Position numbers and translations under genes: made by a program. A stretch of DNA of 64,000 nucleotides from NCBI RefSeq assembly GCF_002939785.1, contig NZ_MDEC01000002.1:186001-250000 (forward strand). The letters run 5' to 3'. This DNA is from Xanthomonas codiaei. GTDB lineage: Bacteria; Pseudomonadota; Gammaproteobacteria; Xanthomonadales; Xanthomonadaceae. The notes beneath the pieces are model-generated. The model saw nothing but the letters and a program-made list of their open reading frames with translations, searched no databases and was not told where the DNA came from. How positions within the stretch are numbered: position 1 is the first letter of the stretch; every line of letters begins with the position of its first letter. Positions 46,434-55,569 of this stretch are shown in pieces.

Positions 46434-46643
46434 TTACCCGCCCGCAAGACCTCCGCCGACACGTCCCGGCAGGGCGCTGTCATCAGCCTTCTCAAGTTCG
46501 CCGACCTCATCGCGCAAGCCGCCTTTCTGGGGAGGTTGCTCTTCCAATGGAATCTCGTCTTCGTTCGTATCTGGATCTGGTGTGCCATGCATCGACATGG
46601 CGAACGTAAATATCTGGCGATCGATGTATGGAGTGAGCTGCAT
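46434..46643 (-). CDS. Small acidic protein of unknown function
   Basis: 69 aa. After a short N-terminus (MQLTPYIDRQIFTFAMSMHG) the protein is hydrophilic and acidic: DPDTNEDEIPLEEQPP, then GGLRDEVGELEKADD and a Gly-rich tail RVGGGLAGG. The composition is protein-like rather than a shadow of another gene, and GGAG sits 6 nt before the ATG at 46643. A shorter version could start at 46598 or 46592. I do not recognise the family. Confidence 0.55.
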   Translation of the reverse strand: MQLTPYIDRQIFTFAMSMHGTPDPDTNEDEIPLEEQPPQKGGLRDEVGELEKADDSALPGRVGGGLAGG

Positions 46644-46980
46644 GGGTGGCTCCGTGGACGCGATGGGTGGGCCCACGCTAGGCCGGCTGGCGCTACCCGG
46701 CCGTGAGCCAGGCAGCCTGCGCCGTAACGTCTTGTTGACAGGCCACCGGGATTGCAGCGCCCTCGGTGCGCGAAGCTGGCGCCGTCGTACCTGACACCCA
46801 CTGGCGCGCAGGACGTGTGGCCAAGCCGACAGCAGCCGTTGATGGGCCAACACTTCCACCGGCACTGCAGAGTGCACGACAGCGATGGCCTTCGCCTTGC
46901 GTCACTCCGCCTGCGCCGATCTGCAAAGCTGTCGCACCCACACACATCGCTATCATGTGCCTCCCTCTCGGAGCCATGCC
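46644..46980. other. 337-bp divergent intergenic stretch
   Basis: Upstream of both the small acidic gene and pheC. No conserved motif seen apart from the pheC ribosome site (GGAG at about 46970). Confidence 0.5.
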
Positions 46981-47751
46981 ATGCGCGCTCGCATCTTGAT
47001 CGGATTGCTGCTGACCTGCGGCGTCGCGCACGCGGCTCCGCCAGCCTCACGCCTGGATGCAGTGCTTGCCTCCGGTGTGTTGCGCGTGTGCACCACCGGC
47101 GACTACCGCCCCTATTCCTTGCTGCGCGCCGACGGCACGTTCGAAGGCAGCGATATCGCGTTGGCGCAGTCGCTGGCCAATAGCCTGGGTGCGCGGATCA
47201 GCTTCGTGCGTACCAGCTGGCCGCAGCTGTTGCCCGATCTGCTTGCCGACCGCTGCGAGATCGCCGTTGGCGGTATTTCGGTGACCCTGCCGCGGCAACG
47301 CCAGGCCAGCTTCAGTGCGGTACTGGAGGTGGACGGCAAGATTCCGCTGGTGCGCTGCACCGACCAGGCCCGCTACCGCAGCATTGCGCAGCTCAACCGG
47401 CCCGAGGTACGCGTGATCGAACCGCCTGGCGGCACCAACGAAGCCTTCGCACGGCGCGAGCTGCCGCGCGCGCAACTGCGCCTGTTCGCCGACAACACCA
47501 CCATCTTCCAGGAGCTGGTGGAGCGGCGCGCCGATGTCATGATCACCGACGCCTCCGAAGCGCTGTACCAGCAAAAACGCCTGCCCGGCCTGTGCGCCAT
47601 CGCTCCCGAGCAGCCGTTGCAATACAGCGAAAAGGCCTTCCTGCTCCCACGCGACGACGCTGCATGGAAAGCCTATGTCGACCAATGGCTGCACCTGAGC
47701 AAGGCCAGCGGCGAGTATGCCGGTCTGGTTGAGGCCTGGCAGAGGCCTTGA
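46981..47751 (+). CDS. pheC: Periplasmic cyclohexadienyl dehydratase-like protein (PheC type)
   Basis: 256 aa. The signal peptide is MRARILIGLLLTCGVAHA/AP. The rest is a type-II periplasmic binding-protein fold that tracks Pseudomonas PheC: TTGDYRPYSLLRADG, IAVGGISVTLPRQRQASFS, IEPPGGTNEAFARREL, MITDASEALYQQKR and KAFLLPRDDAAWKAYVDQWL. PheC converts prephenate to phenylpyruvate and arogenate to phenylalanine in the periplasm. A plain solute-binding role remains possible, but the resemblance over the full length favours the enzyme. Confidence 0.83.
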   Translation: MRARILIGLLLTCGVAHAAPPASRLDAVLASGVLRVCTTGDYRPYSLLRADGTFEGSDIALAQSLANSLGARISFVRTSWPQLLPDLLADRCEIAVGGISVTLPRQRQASFSAVLEVDGKIPLVRCTDQARYRSIAQLNRPEVRVIEPPGGTNEAFARRELPRAQLRLFADNTTIFQELVERRADVMITDASEALYQQKRLPGLCAIAPEQPLQYSEKAFLLPRDDAAWKAYVDQWLHLSKASGEYAGLVEAWQRP

Positions 47752-47768
47752 TTCGGGAGTCGGGAGTC

Positions 47769-47854
47769 GGGATTGGGGATTCGCAAAAACAAGAGCAAGC
47801 GCTTTAGCTCATCGCGACATGAGTGCAGTACCGCTGTTGCGAATCCCCAATCCC
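47769..47854. repeat. 16-bp perfect inverted repeat between convergent genes
   Basis: GGGATTGGGGATTCGC (47769-47784) and its complement (47839-47854), with pentamer-like GGGAGTC and CCCAATC iterations on either side. The unit resembles the GGGAATG heptamer at 23712. It could serve as a bidirectional terminator. Confidence 0.7.
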
Positions 47855-47886
47855 CAATCCCAAATCCCAAGGCGCAAAGCGCCGCC

Positions 47887-48762
47887 TCAAACGATCTTGG
47901 TCCGCCGCCACCAGCGCGAGACCTGTTCCTCGCGGATCAGCGTGAACAGGCCCGCGCCCAGGATCAGTGCGATGCCCACGCCCATCGGCCAGTCCAGATG
48001 GTCGTGGAACAGCAGGTAGCCGAAGCCGATCGCCCACAGCATCTGGCTGTACTGGGTGGGCGCCACCACGCTGACCGGCGCCAGGCGCGTGGCGTACATC
48101 ATGCAGATGGCAGCCAGGCCGGCGAGCAGGCCGTAGCCGGCCAGCAGGCCCCACTGGTAGAGCGAGGGCCAGACGAAGCTCGGCAACATCAGGATGCCGC
48201 CCATCACCAACGGGCCGATGACGCCAGCGCCGTACAGCGTCAGGCGCTTTTCGCCATGTCCGGCCATGCGCAGGGCGATCACCGAGATGGCACCGACCAG
48301 GCCGCAGACGATCGCTGCCACATGCCCGTGGGTGAGATGCCGAAACCCGGGCCGCAGCACGATCAGCACGCCGATGAAGCCCACGATCACCGCCGTCCAG
48401 CGTCGCCAGCGCACTTCTTCCTTGAGGAAGACCACCGACAGCACGGTGACGAAGATCGGCATCAGGAAGATCAGCGCAAACGCTTCGGCCATCGGCAAGG
48501 TAGTGAAGGCGATCACCGAGGTGAGATTGCCGATGGCACCGGTCAGCGCGCGCAACAGCCACAGGGCAGGCTGCCTGGCCATCACCAGCTCGCGCAGCCG
48601 GTCGTCGGGCTTTTTCAGGAACGGCACCGCCAGTAGCATCAGCAAGGCGCCGAGAAACAGCACCTCGTAGACAGGCAGGCTGCCTTCCAGCAGCTTCACG
48701 AATGCATCGCTGATCGAATAGGCCGCATAGCAGGCGAACCCCAACAACACACCTTTCAGCAT
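47887..48762 (-). CDS. DMT superfamily (EamA) transporter
   Basis: 291 aa with ten predicted membrane helices in two EamA halves (MLKGVLLGFACYAAYSISDA onwards; second half from about residue 150). The conserved region PMAEAFALIFLMPIFVTVLS is followed by FLKEEVRWRRW in the first half. The second half ends TQYSQMLWAIGFGYLLFHD with HLDWPMGVGIALI. It exports or imports small metabolites; the substrate is not predictable. The ATG at 48762 gives the standard short N-terminus. Confidence 0.88.
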   Translation of the reverse strand: MLKGVLLGFACYAAYSISDAFVKLLEGSLPVYEVLFLGALLMLLAVPFLKKPDDRLRELVMARQPALWLLRALTGAIGNLTSVIAFTTLPMAEAFALIFLMPIFVTVLSVVFLKEEVRWRRWTAVIVGFIGVLIVLRPGFRHLTHGHVAAIVCGLVGAISVIALRMAGHGEKRLTLYGAGVIGPLVMGGILMLPSFVWPSLYQWGLLAGYGLLAGLAAICMMYATRLAPVSVVAPTQYSQMLWAIGFGYLLFHDHLDWPMGVGIALILGAGLFTLIREEQVSRWWRRTKIV

Positions 48763-49236
48763 TGCCGACACTCCACGGTTGATGCCGATCCAGACCAGGC
48801 GTGGATGTGGGCAGCCCGCAGTATGCGACCGGACGGATGTCAGCGGAACCACGCCGGGTTCGCACGGCGGCAGCGCCAGGCAAGGCCTGCAGGCAACCCG
48901 CCATCTGCCGCATCGGCAAAGGGCGCTGCGCACCAGGCAAGGCAGCGCGCCGGCGACGTGCCGCAGGCGGCCGCCACCATGCACCGGCGGCAGGCGCACT
49001 CGCCCACTGCTGCCGCGCAAGCTGGCGCGGCAGGATCCTGCCACTGCACAGGTGCGCTCACTCTGAACGCTCGCCACGCTGGCGCGATGCCGGCGGTCCT
49101 GCCGCGGTGAGCGGCCGCACCGCTGCGGCGCGATGCAGGCAACGGCGCAGGTGCCGCGGTGCAATCGGTCGGTTACGATGCCGTTCCTTTCACGCAGCGG
49201 CGCGCAGACCCGTGCCGGCCCAGCAGACCCTGACGC
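48763..49236. other. 474-bp divergent intergenic region, nothing recognised
   Basis: Frames on both strands are Arg/Pro/Ala-rich and lack ribosome sites. It must carry the promoters for the EamA gene and the methyltransferase gene. Confidence 0.5.
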
Positions 49237-50088
49237 GTGCCCCACTATTCCGGACCGTTGCTCACTCTTTCCGATGCCCAGGCGCTGCTGGCGGCGCGTA
49301 GTGCGGGCCTTGCCGCGTGGACCGGCTCGCTGGATCTGGGCCGCAGCACCGACACCGCACAACTGGATATGCAGACCTGGCAATGGCGTGGCCGCGGCTA
49401 CCCCTACCCGGGCAAGCTCAAGGACCGCACGCTGTACTTCTGGGACAACGACGACTTCGCGCCGATCTCGCGTTTCGGCAGTGCGCTGATCAAGCTGGTG
49501 CCCACCGAATGGGGCGCGCCCACCTTCGAGATCGATGGCATCAAGATGCTGCCGTCGGCACAGCTGTCGCCGTTCGAGGATGCGCGCCGCAAGGTGGCGC
49601 TGGTGAATCCGCGCGGCAAGAGCGTGCTCGATACCTGCGGCGGGCTGGGCTACTTCGCGGCGTGTTGCCTGGAAGACGGCGTGGCGCAGCTGCGCTCGTT
49701 CGAGAAGAACGCCGACGTGCTGTGGTTGCGCACGCTCAACCCATGGTCGCCGGACCCGGATGCGGCATCGGCCGGTGGGCGCCTGCAGCTGGTCCATGCC
49801 GACGTGTCGCAGCAGATCGCCACGCTTGCGGACGACTCGGTGGACGCCATCCTGCATGACCCGCCGCGCTTCGGCATTGCCGGCGAGCTGTATTCGCAGG
49901 TCTTCTACGATCACCTGGCGCGTGTGCTGCGCCGTGGCGGGCGGCTGTTCCACTACACCGGCGCGCCGAACAGGCTCACCAGCGGGCGCGATGTGCCCAA
50001 CGAGGTGAGCAAGCGGCTTGCCAAGGCCGGCTTCAGTACCCAGCTCGCGCTCGACGGCGTGCTCGCTATCTTGCCCGCGCGCCGGTAA
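49237..50088 (+). CDS. SAM-dependent methyltransferase (COG2521-like)
   Basis: 283 aa from a GTG start. An N-terminal region of about 120 residues includes FEIDGIKMLPSAQLSPFED. It is followed by a Rossmann methyltransferase domain with motif I LDTCGGLGYFAA, the acidic end of strand 2 in SFEKNADV, and the catalytic-loop-like LHDPPRF (motif IV, DPP(R/Y) type). DPPR/DPPY loops often mark N-methylation of nucleic acid bases or proteins. The layout resembles predicted archaeal methyltransferases of COG2521. Substrate unknown. Confidence 0.75.
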   Translation: MPHYSGPLLTLSDAQALLAARSAGLAAWTGSLDLGRSTDTAQLDMQTWQWRGRGYPYPGKLKDRTLYFWDNDDFAPISRFGSALIKLVPTEWGAPTFEIDGIKMLPSAQLSPFEDARRKVALVNPRGKSVLDTCGGLGYFAACCLEDGVAQLRSFEKNADVLWLRTLNPWSPDPDAASAGGRLQLVHADVSQQIATLADDSVDAILHDPPRFGIAGELYSQVFYDHLARVLRRGGRLFHYTGAPNRLTSGRDVPNEVSKRLAKAGFSTQLALDGVLAILPARR

Positions 50089-50485
50089 CGCGCGCGGCGT
50101 ACTGCCTGGCCGCGCAACGGATCTGCGATGCCGCCCCTTCGACGCCACCCCGCGCGCGTATTCCATCGTGCACAAGCGTCCGCTGCAGCAGCCGCGTCGC
50201 CGGCAGTGAGCCATGTACGGTAGCGGGCAGTCGTCAGGCGGGTGAGGACAGCGCACTGGCAATCGGCATGTCGGGATGGCCGTGCCGATTCGCAGCACCG
50301 GCCGCACCTTTCGGCGGCTGCGCAACAGTTGTGTCGGCTGCTTTTGGAAGCGGAGTCATTCGCACCGGTGTGATCGCAGCGCTGCTGCAATCGCTGGTGG
50401 CTGTGCGGCGTGATCGACGATCGCTGCACAGCTATTGCGGTCTTGGCGCCACGACCGTGGTGTTTCGGGCGACGATTCGCTGCCG
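50089..50485. other. 397-bp gap between convergent genes
   Basis: No coding frame with recognisable features. No T-tract terminator was seen. Confidence 0.45.
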
Positions 50486-51385
50486 CTAGCCATCCAGGCC
50501 AAAGATCAGCGTGCGATGCGCCGCCACGCCGGCCATTGCACCGCTGGCGACGGCGAAGGCTACCGATGCGGCGGGGTTGGCGACATCGCCGCAGGCGAAT
50601 ACGCCTTGCACCGTGGTGGCCTGCAGCGCATCCACCGCGACGTGGCTTCCCAAGGGACCATCGTTGCTGCCACAGCCCAGCTGCGCGACCAAGGGGCTGA
50701 GGGTGGTACGCGGGGTGACGAACACGCCATCCAGCGCAAACGCCTGGCCATCGCACAGCACCAGTTCCAGCGACTCGCCCTCCCCTTGCAACGCGGCCAC
50801 CGCACCGCCGACCACTTGCACACCGCGCGCCTGCAGCTGCCGCTGCTGCGCAGCGTCCAGCACCAGCGTGTCATTCAGGAACAGGCGGGTAGCGCCCCAG
50901 TCCGGCAGCATCGCCGCCTGGTGCGCCGCAAACGCCGAGGTCGCCAGCACCCCGATGTTCCCCCGCTGCAACTCGTAGCCGTGGCAATAGGGACACACGA
51001 AGACCTGCCTGCCCCAGCGCTCGGCCAAGCCGGCGACCGCGGGCAACTGGTCGGCCACGCCGGTGGCCAGGATCAGGCGGCGTGCGGTGTGGCCGCTGCC
51101 ATCGGCCAACGTGACCTGGAAGGCATCGGCCTGCCCACCTAGCTGCGTCACCTGCCCGTCGACCCACTGCACGCTGGGATACGCCAGCAGCTGCGCGCGC
51201 GCTTCGGCGGCGATCTGCGCCGGCGATTCGCCATCGCGACCCAGAAAACCGTGCGAGGTCGCCGCGAAGCGGTTGCGCCGCTGGCCGCCATCGACCACCA
51301 GGACCGTGCGGCGGGCCCGCGCCAATTGCAGGGCGGCGGAAAGCCCCGCGTAGCTGCCGCCAATGATGATCACCGCGTGCTGCAT
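50486..51385 (-). CDS. Thioredoxin reductase-like FAD/NAD(P) oxidoreductase
   Basis: 299 aa. The N-terminal FAD-binding Rossmann motif is VIIIGGSYAGLSAALQLARA, and the redox pair is C131/C134 in VCPYCHGYE. A second nucleotide-binding part (IGVLATSAFAAHQA) lacks a classic GxGxxA, so the pyridine nucleotide preference is unclear. The FAD-binding end is VQGVFACGDVANPA. The family includes low-molecular-weight thioredoxin reductases and disulfide-forming tailoring oxidases. It lies 108 bp downstream of an Rrf2 regulator gene on the same strand, with a 21-bp inverted repeat (51413-51433) just before its start. Confidence 0.87.
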   Translation of the reverse strand: MQHAVIIIGGSYAGLSAALQLARARRTVLVVDGGQRRNRFAATSHGFLGRDGESPAQIAAEARAQLLAYPSVQWVDGQVTQLGGQADAFQVTLADGSGHTARRLILATGVADQLPAVAGLAERWGRQVFVCPYCHGYELQRGNIGVLATSAFAAHQAAMLPDWGATRLFLNDTLVLDAAQQRQLQARGVQVVGGAVAALQGEGESLELVLCDGQAFALDGVFVTPRTTLSPLVAQLGCGSNDGPLGSHVAVDALQATTVQGVFACGDVANPAASVAFAVASGAMAGVAAHRTLIFGLDG

Positions 51386-51412
51386 GTCCGCTCCCGGTCG
51401 CTCACGCCATTT

Positions 51413-51433
51413 ATGTAATTTTAGATGTTACAT
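51413..51433. promoter_or_regulatory. Probable Rrf2 operator upstream of the oxidoreductase
   Basis: ATGTAA-N9-TTACAT is an AT-rich 21-bp inverted repeat in an otherwise GC-rich region, 28 bp before the oxidoreductase start and between it and the Rrf2 gene. Shape and position fit an Rrf2-family operator. Confidence 0.55.
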
Positions 51434-51493
51434 GAAAAGACGCACAACTCAACCCCGGGGCAGTGCTGCGCACTGCGCCGGATATGTGCGGGA

Positions 51494-51982
51494 TCAACGC
51501 TGCAGCGTGCGGCTGCGCTTGCCTGCGGCCTTTGCCGGCGTGCCTGGCGTTGCCGTGCCGGCGGCGCATATCGCATCGAAGTCGCTGGCCAGGGCGGCCA
51601 GCGTCACCGACCCCAGGCGATGCAGCAGCAGCGCTTGGGCATCGGCCAGCGCATCGGCGATCGCCGCGTTCACCACGCGCTCCACCCCGCACTGCGGGTT
51701 GGACTGATCGGCGCCGATCGCAAACAGGTGCGGGCCACCGACCGCGCGATGCACATCCAGCAGCGTCACCTGCGCCAGATCGCAGGCGATCTGCCAGCCA
51801 CCGTTGTGGCCCTTGCTCGATTGCACGTAACCGGCACTGCGCAGCCCGGCCATGGTCCGGCGCACCACCACCGCATTGGTCGACAACATGCCGGCGATCT
51901 GCTCGGAGGTCATCGGCTGCGCGCTTCTGGCCATGTGCAGCAGCACGTGCAACATGCGGGAGAGACGACTATCGGTGCGCAT
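51494..51982 (-). CDS. Rrf2 family transcriptional regulator
   Basis: 162 aa. Winged helix (about 1-75) typical of Rrf2: RLSRMLHVLLHMARSAQPMT, SEQIAGMLSTNAVVVRRTMA, then SSKGHNGGW in the wing. The dimerisation helix lies about 100-135. Cysteines are at 67, 98 and about 138, not in the clustered Fe-S spacing of IscR/NsrR, so a thiol or small-molecule sensor (YwnA/CymR-like) is more likely. It probably represses the adjacent oxidoreductase through the 51413-51433 site. Confidence 0.87.
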   Translation of the reverse strand: MRTDSRLSRMLHVLLHMARSAQPMTSEQIAGMLSTNAVVVRRTMAGLRSAGYVQSSKGHNGGWQIACDLAQVTLLDVHRAVGGPHLFAIGADQSNPQCGVERVVNAAIADALADAQALLLHRLGSVTLAALASDFDAICAAGTATPGTPAKAAGKRSRTLQR

Positions 51983-52089
51983 GCGGTCCTGGGGTGGTCG
52001 GTCGGTTCACGGCAACGACCTGTCGTCGTCGCTGCACGATTGTGCCGCAGCACCACCCCATTATCGCAGCACGTCGCGGCGCCACAGGC

Positions 52090-53958
52090 TCAGCACACCG
52101 CCCACTGATCGCGCCCGGCGGTCTTGGCGGCATACAGCGCCAGATCGGCCTGGCCCAGCAACACGTCCAGCCCGCTCCCCGGTGCGACGCTGACCGCGCC
52201 CATGCAGAACCGCACCGGTTGCTCGGCGGGCAGGCCGGGGATGGCGATGGCGGCCACGGCGTTGCGCAGGCGTGCGAACACCGCCGGCAGTTCGTCCGGG
52301 CTGCATCCGGGCAACACCAGCAGGAATTCCTCCCCACCCAGCCGCCCCAGCCGGTCCTGCGCGCGCAACGCCAGCTTCGAGGCGCTGGCCAGCGCCTTGA
52401 GCACCGCATCGCCGGCGGCGTGGCCATGCACGTCGTTGATCAGCTTGAAATGATCCAGGTCGATCAGGGCCAGCATGCAGGGCGTCTGCGTACGCAAGGC
52501 GTGGTCGATCTGCTGCTGTGCCTCGACGCGGATGGCACGGCGGTTCGGCAGGCCGGTGAGTTCGTCGCGCATGGCCAGCCGCGACAGCTGGCGGCGATGG
52601 CGCGCACCGAACGCCAGCACCACCAATGCGCCGACCAGCAGCAGGCAGGCCGCGCACAGCGCGATCCAGAGCGCGCGCTGGCCGGCTTCGCGTGCCTGCA
52701 GCGCCAGCCGTGCGGTTTCGCTGCGGCGGCGCAGCTCGGCGGTTTCGGCATCGCGGCGCGCATCTTCGTAGCGCGCCTGCAGCCGCAGCATCACGGTGTC
52801 GCGCTGGCGGCCCAGGTTCTGCGCGCGCAATGCGTTGGAGCGTTGCAACTCCTGGTAGGCCTCGGCGTGCCGGCCTTCTGCGGCCAGCGCCTGGGCAATG
52901 GCATCGACCAGCTCGGCGCGCCCGGTCAGGGCCAGATTCGGGTCGTCGGCGGACTTGGCCGCGGTGATCGCACTGCCCAGCTCGGGCGATTTCAGTGCGG
53001 TGAGCGCCTGCAACAGCACGGTATGGCAGGCCGCCACGCGGCCAACATTGCCCTGTTTCTGCATCAGAGGCAGCGCTTCGCGCGCCATCGTCAAGGCTGC
53101 CTCGGCATCGCCGGTCCTGATCAAGGCCTCGCTGGCATTGGTCAGCGCCGCCGCCACTCCGGCCTGATCGCCCAGCTCGCGGCTCAACGCCAGCGCGCGC
53201 CGAAAATGCAGCAACGCCGCCGCCGGTTGCTGCAGCGCCAGCGCACTGCCGTATTCGTATTCGATCAGGCTGCGCTGGAAGCGCGCCGGCTGGTCGTGCA
53301 GGCGCGCCAGGGCACGCTGCAGGTAGTCCTGCGCATCGTTGTCGTCGGCCACCTTGCCGGCGACACGGCTGGCCAGTGAGCCGAGCTGGGTCAGGCCATC
53401 GACCTCCAGGCCGAGCAGCCCTTCGCGCGCGGCGCACTGGTAACTGGTTTGCGCCGCGCTCCAGGCTTCGTCGCTGCTGCCGGAGGCCAGCATGCTCCAC
53501 ATGTCGATCGCTTCGACCTCGCACAGCAGATCGCTACGCCCCAGCGCGCGTGCCTGCTGCCGCAGGCCGTTCAAGCGCGCCACCACGCTGCGGTTGGGGT
53601 TCTCGCGCACATCGCTGAGCGTCTGCACGATGTGCAGCCAAAGCTGCGCCTGCGCCGCACTGCCGTGCACCTGGTCCAGCAGGCCGCGCGCCCGGGTCAA
53701 CGCCGCCTGGCGCGCCTCGTTGTCCTCCAGCGAGATCAGCACCCGCGCCTGCGCTAGCAACGCCCAGAACTGCGCGTCGCTGTCGTGCTCGGCCCTGGCC
53801 CTCTGCAGCGCCTGCTGGGCGATCTGCAACGCGCCGACCGGGTCGTCGAGCGTGGCCGATTCGATGGTTTTCCACGGCTGCGGCTGCGCACAGGCCACGG
53901 CGCTGATCGCCAGCAACAGGCACGCGATGAGCACGCCCCGCCAGACCGTCGCAGGCAT
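52090..53958 (-). CDS. Periplasmic TPR-type sensor diguanylate cyclase
   Basis: 622 aa. The signal peptide is MPATVWRGVLIACLLLAISA, cleaving near VACAQ/P. A periplasmic helical-repeat (TPR-like) region spans about 40-390. A coiled coil rich in Ala, Arg and Glu leads to one membrane helix (about 435-458, ALWIALCAACLLLVGALVVL). The cytoplasmic GGDEF domain has DELTGLPNRRA, LIDLDHFKLINDVHGH and an intact GGEEF. The inhibitory RxxD (RAQD) sits five residues before it. It should make c-di-GMP in response to a periplasmic signal. The ATG at 53958 is chosen for the leader. Confidence 0.9.
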   Translation of the reverse strand: MPATVWRGVLIACLLLAISAVACAQPQPWKTIESATLDDPVGALQIAQQALQRARAEHDSDAQFWALLAQARVLISLEDNEARQAALTRARGLLDQVHGSAAQAQLWLHIVQTLSDVRENPNRSVVARLNGLRQQARALGRSDLLCEVEAIDMWSMLASGSSDEAWSAAQTSYQCAAREGLLGLEVDGLTQLGSLASRVAGKVADDNDAQDYLQRALARLHDQPARFQRSLIEYEYGSALALQQPAAALLHFRRALALSRELGDQAGVAAALTNASEALIRTGDAEAALTMAREALPLMQKQGNVGRVAACHTVLLQALTALKSPELGSAITAAKSADDPNLALTGRAELVDAIAQALAAEGRHAEAYQELQRSNALRAQNLGRQRDTVMLRLQARYEDARRDAETAELRRRSETARLALQAREAGQRALWIALCAACLLLVGALVVLAFGARHRRQLSRLAMRDELTGLPNRRAIRVEAQQQIDHALRTQTPCMLALIDLDHFKLINDVHGHAAGDAVLKALASASKLALRAQDRLGRLGGEEFLLVLPGCSPDELPAVFARLRNAVAAIAIPGLPAEQPVRFCMGAVSVAPGSGLDVLLGQADLALYAAKTAGRDQWAVC

Positions 53959-54317
53959 GCTCAACGATCGCTCACGGCCAAGCGGGACCACAGCGCTGGC
54001 GCGCCGCGCCCACGACCACCCGGCCGACCTGGGCACTGGCTGTTTGCTGCGGCATCTCAGGCACTCCCGTGGTCGCACAGCGGTGGAATCCAGTAAGCGA
54101 GACAGCAAGGCCTGCCCGCTCGAGGTGATGCGGCTGCCATCATGACCGGCGCAGCTCGCCTGTAACGTGATCGTCGCCAGTGGTCGAGCCCGTTATCGGC
54201 CCGGCTACAGAAGACTTGAATCGCCGCGCCGCGCTCACGCGCAGGCACGACGCCGCCACCGCCCGGGCACGTAAACTGCGCATGGCCGCTGCCGCCCCCG
54301 ACCCTGCTGGAGATGCC
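53959..54317. other. 359-bp divergent intergenic region
   Basis: Upstream of the TPR-GGEEF gene and the DUF1615 locus. No extra gene seen. Confidence 0.5.
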
Positions 54318-55409
54318 GTGAGCTTGCCCCTGCGCCATGTGCCGCCCCTGCTTGCCGCCGTGCTGTTGTCGGCCTGCGCGATCCAGACTCCGCGTGCGCC
54401 GCAACGCTCGCCGGAGGTGGTCAAGGCCGATATCGTCCGCCGCCTGCCGGCCACGCTGCCCGACCGCGCCGGCTGGGCCAACGATGTGTATGTGGCGCTG
54501 TCCTCGCAGGCGCTGGACACCAGCGCCGACCAGATCTGCGCGGTGCTGGCGGTGACCGAGCAGGAATCGACCTACCAGGCCAACCCGGTGGTGCCCAACC
54601 TGGGCAAGATCTCGCGCGCCGAAATCGGTCGCCGCGCCAGCGCGCACCACGTCCCCGCCTTCATGGTGGAAGCGGCGCTGCGGATCACCTCGCCGGACGG
54701 CCGCAGCTACGCCACCCGCATTGCCGCCGCGCGCACCGAGCAGTAACTGAGCCGCATCTTCGAGGACTTCAGCGGCAGCGTGCCGCTGGGCGCGCGCCTG
54801 TTCGACGGGCTCAACCCGGTGCACACCGCCGGCCCGATGCAGGTGAGCATCGCCTTTGCCGAACGACATGCCGCGCGCTATCCGTATCCGCTCGACGGCT
54901 CGATCCGCCACGAGGTATTCACCCGCCGCGGCGGGCTGTGGTTCGGCACCACCCATTTGCTGGGCTACCCGACCAACTACGACGTGCTGCTGTACCGCTT
55001 CGCCGATTTCAACGCCGGCTGGTACGCCAGCCGCAACGCCGCGTTTCAAGCCGCGCTGAGCAAGGCCAGCGGCATCGCGCTCGCGCTGGACGGCGACCTG
55101 CTCACCCCCGGGGCCAGCCTGGACGCACCCGGCGGTACCGAACGCGCCGCACGCGCGCTGGGCAGCCAGTTGGCAATGAGCGACCGCCAGATCCGGACTG
55201 CCCTGGAAGCGGGCACCACGCTCGAATTTGAAGACAGCGCGCTGTATCGCCAGGTCTTTGCGCTGGCCGACGGCGCTGCCGGCACGCCATTGCCGCGCGC
55301 GGTACTGCCGGGCATCACCCTGGACAGCCCCAAGATCACCCGCACGCTCACCACCGCCTGGTTTGCGCAGCGGGTGAACGAGCGCTGGAAGCGCTGCATG
55401 GCCAAGTAG
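54318..55409 (+). pseudogene. DUF1615 lipoprotein gene interrupted by an in-frame TAA
   Basis: One continuous reading frame of 364 codons from a GTG at 54318, with GGAG upstream. The lipoprotein signal is VSLPLRHVPPLLAAVLLSAC with the lipobox Cys in LLSAC. The frame is broken only by TAA at 54744-54746 (codon 143). Both sides read as the same family: before the stop, QICAVLAVTEQESTYQANPV; after it, LSRIFEDFSGSVPLGARLF, then VHTAGPMQVSIAFAE and WFGTTHLLGYPTNYDVLLYR. The expected residue is probably Glu (GAA to TAA, one substitution). The downstream part has no obvious start. The product, if any, would be a truncated lipoprotein. A sequencing error is possible. Confidence 0.8.
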
Positions 55410-55569
55410 GCGCACCCGCCGCAGGACACGCGGCACCTGCCGCGCCACGTCCGACACCTTTGTTGCGCGACAAGGCACGACCTTTGGCAGGGTCGCGTGC
55501 CGCGCGCGCGCACGTAGCATGCGAGGTTGCGCCGCCGTTGCCGGCGGGTGTCCTTTCGATGAGGTCCAC

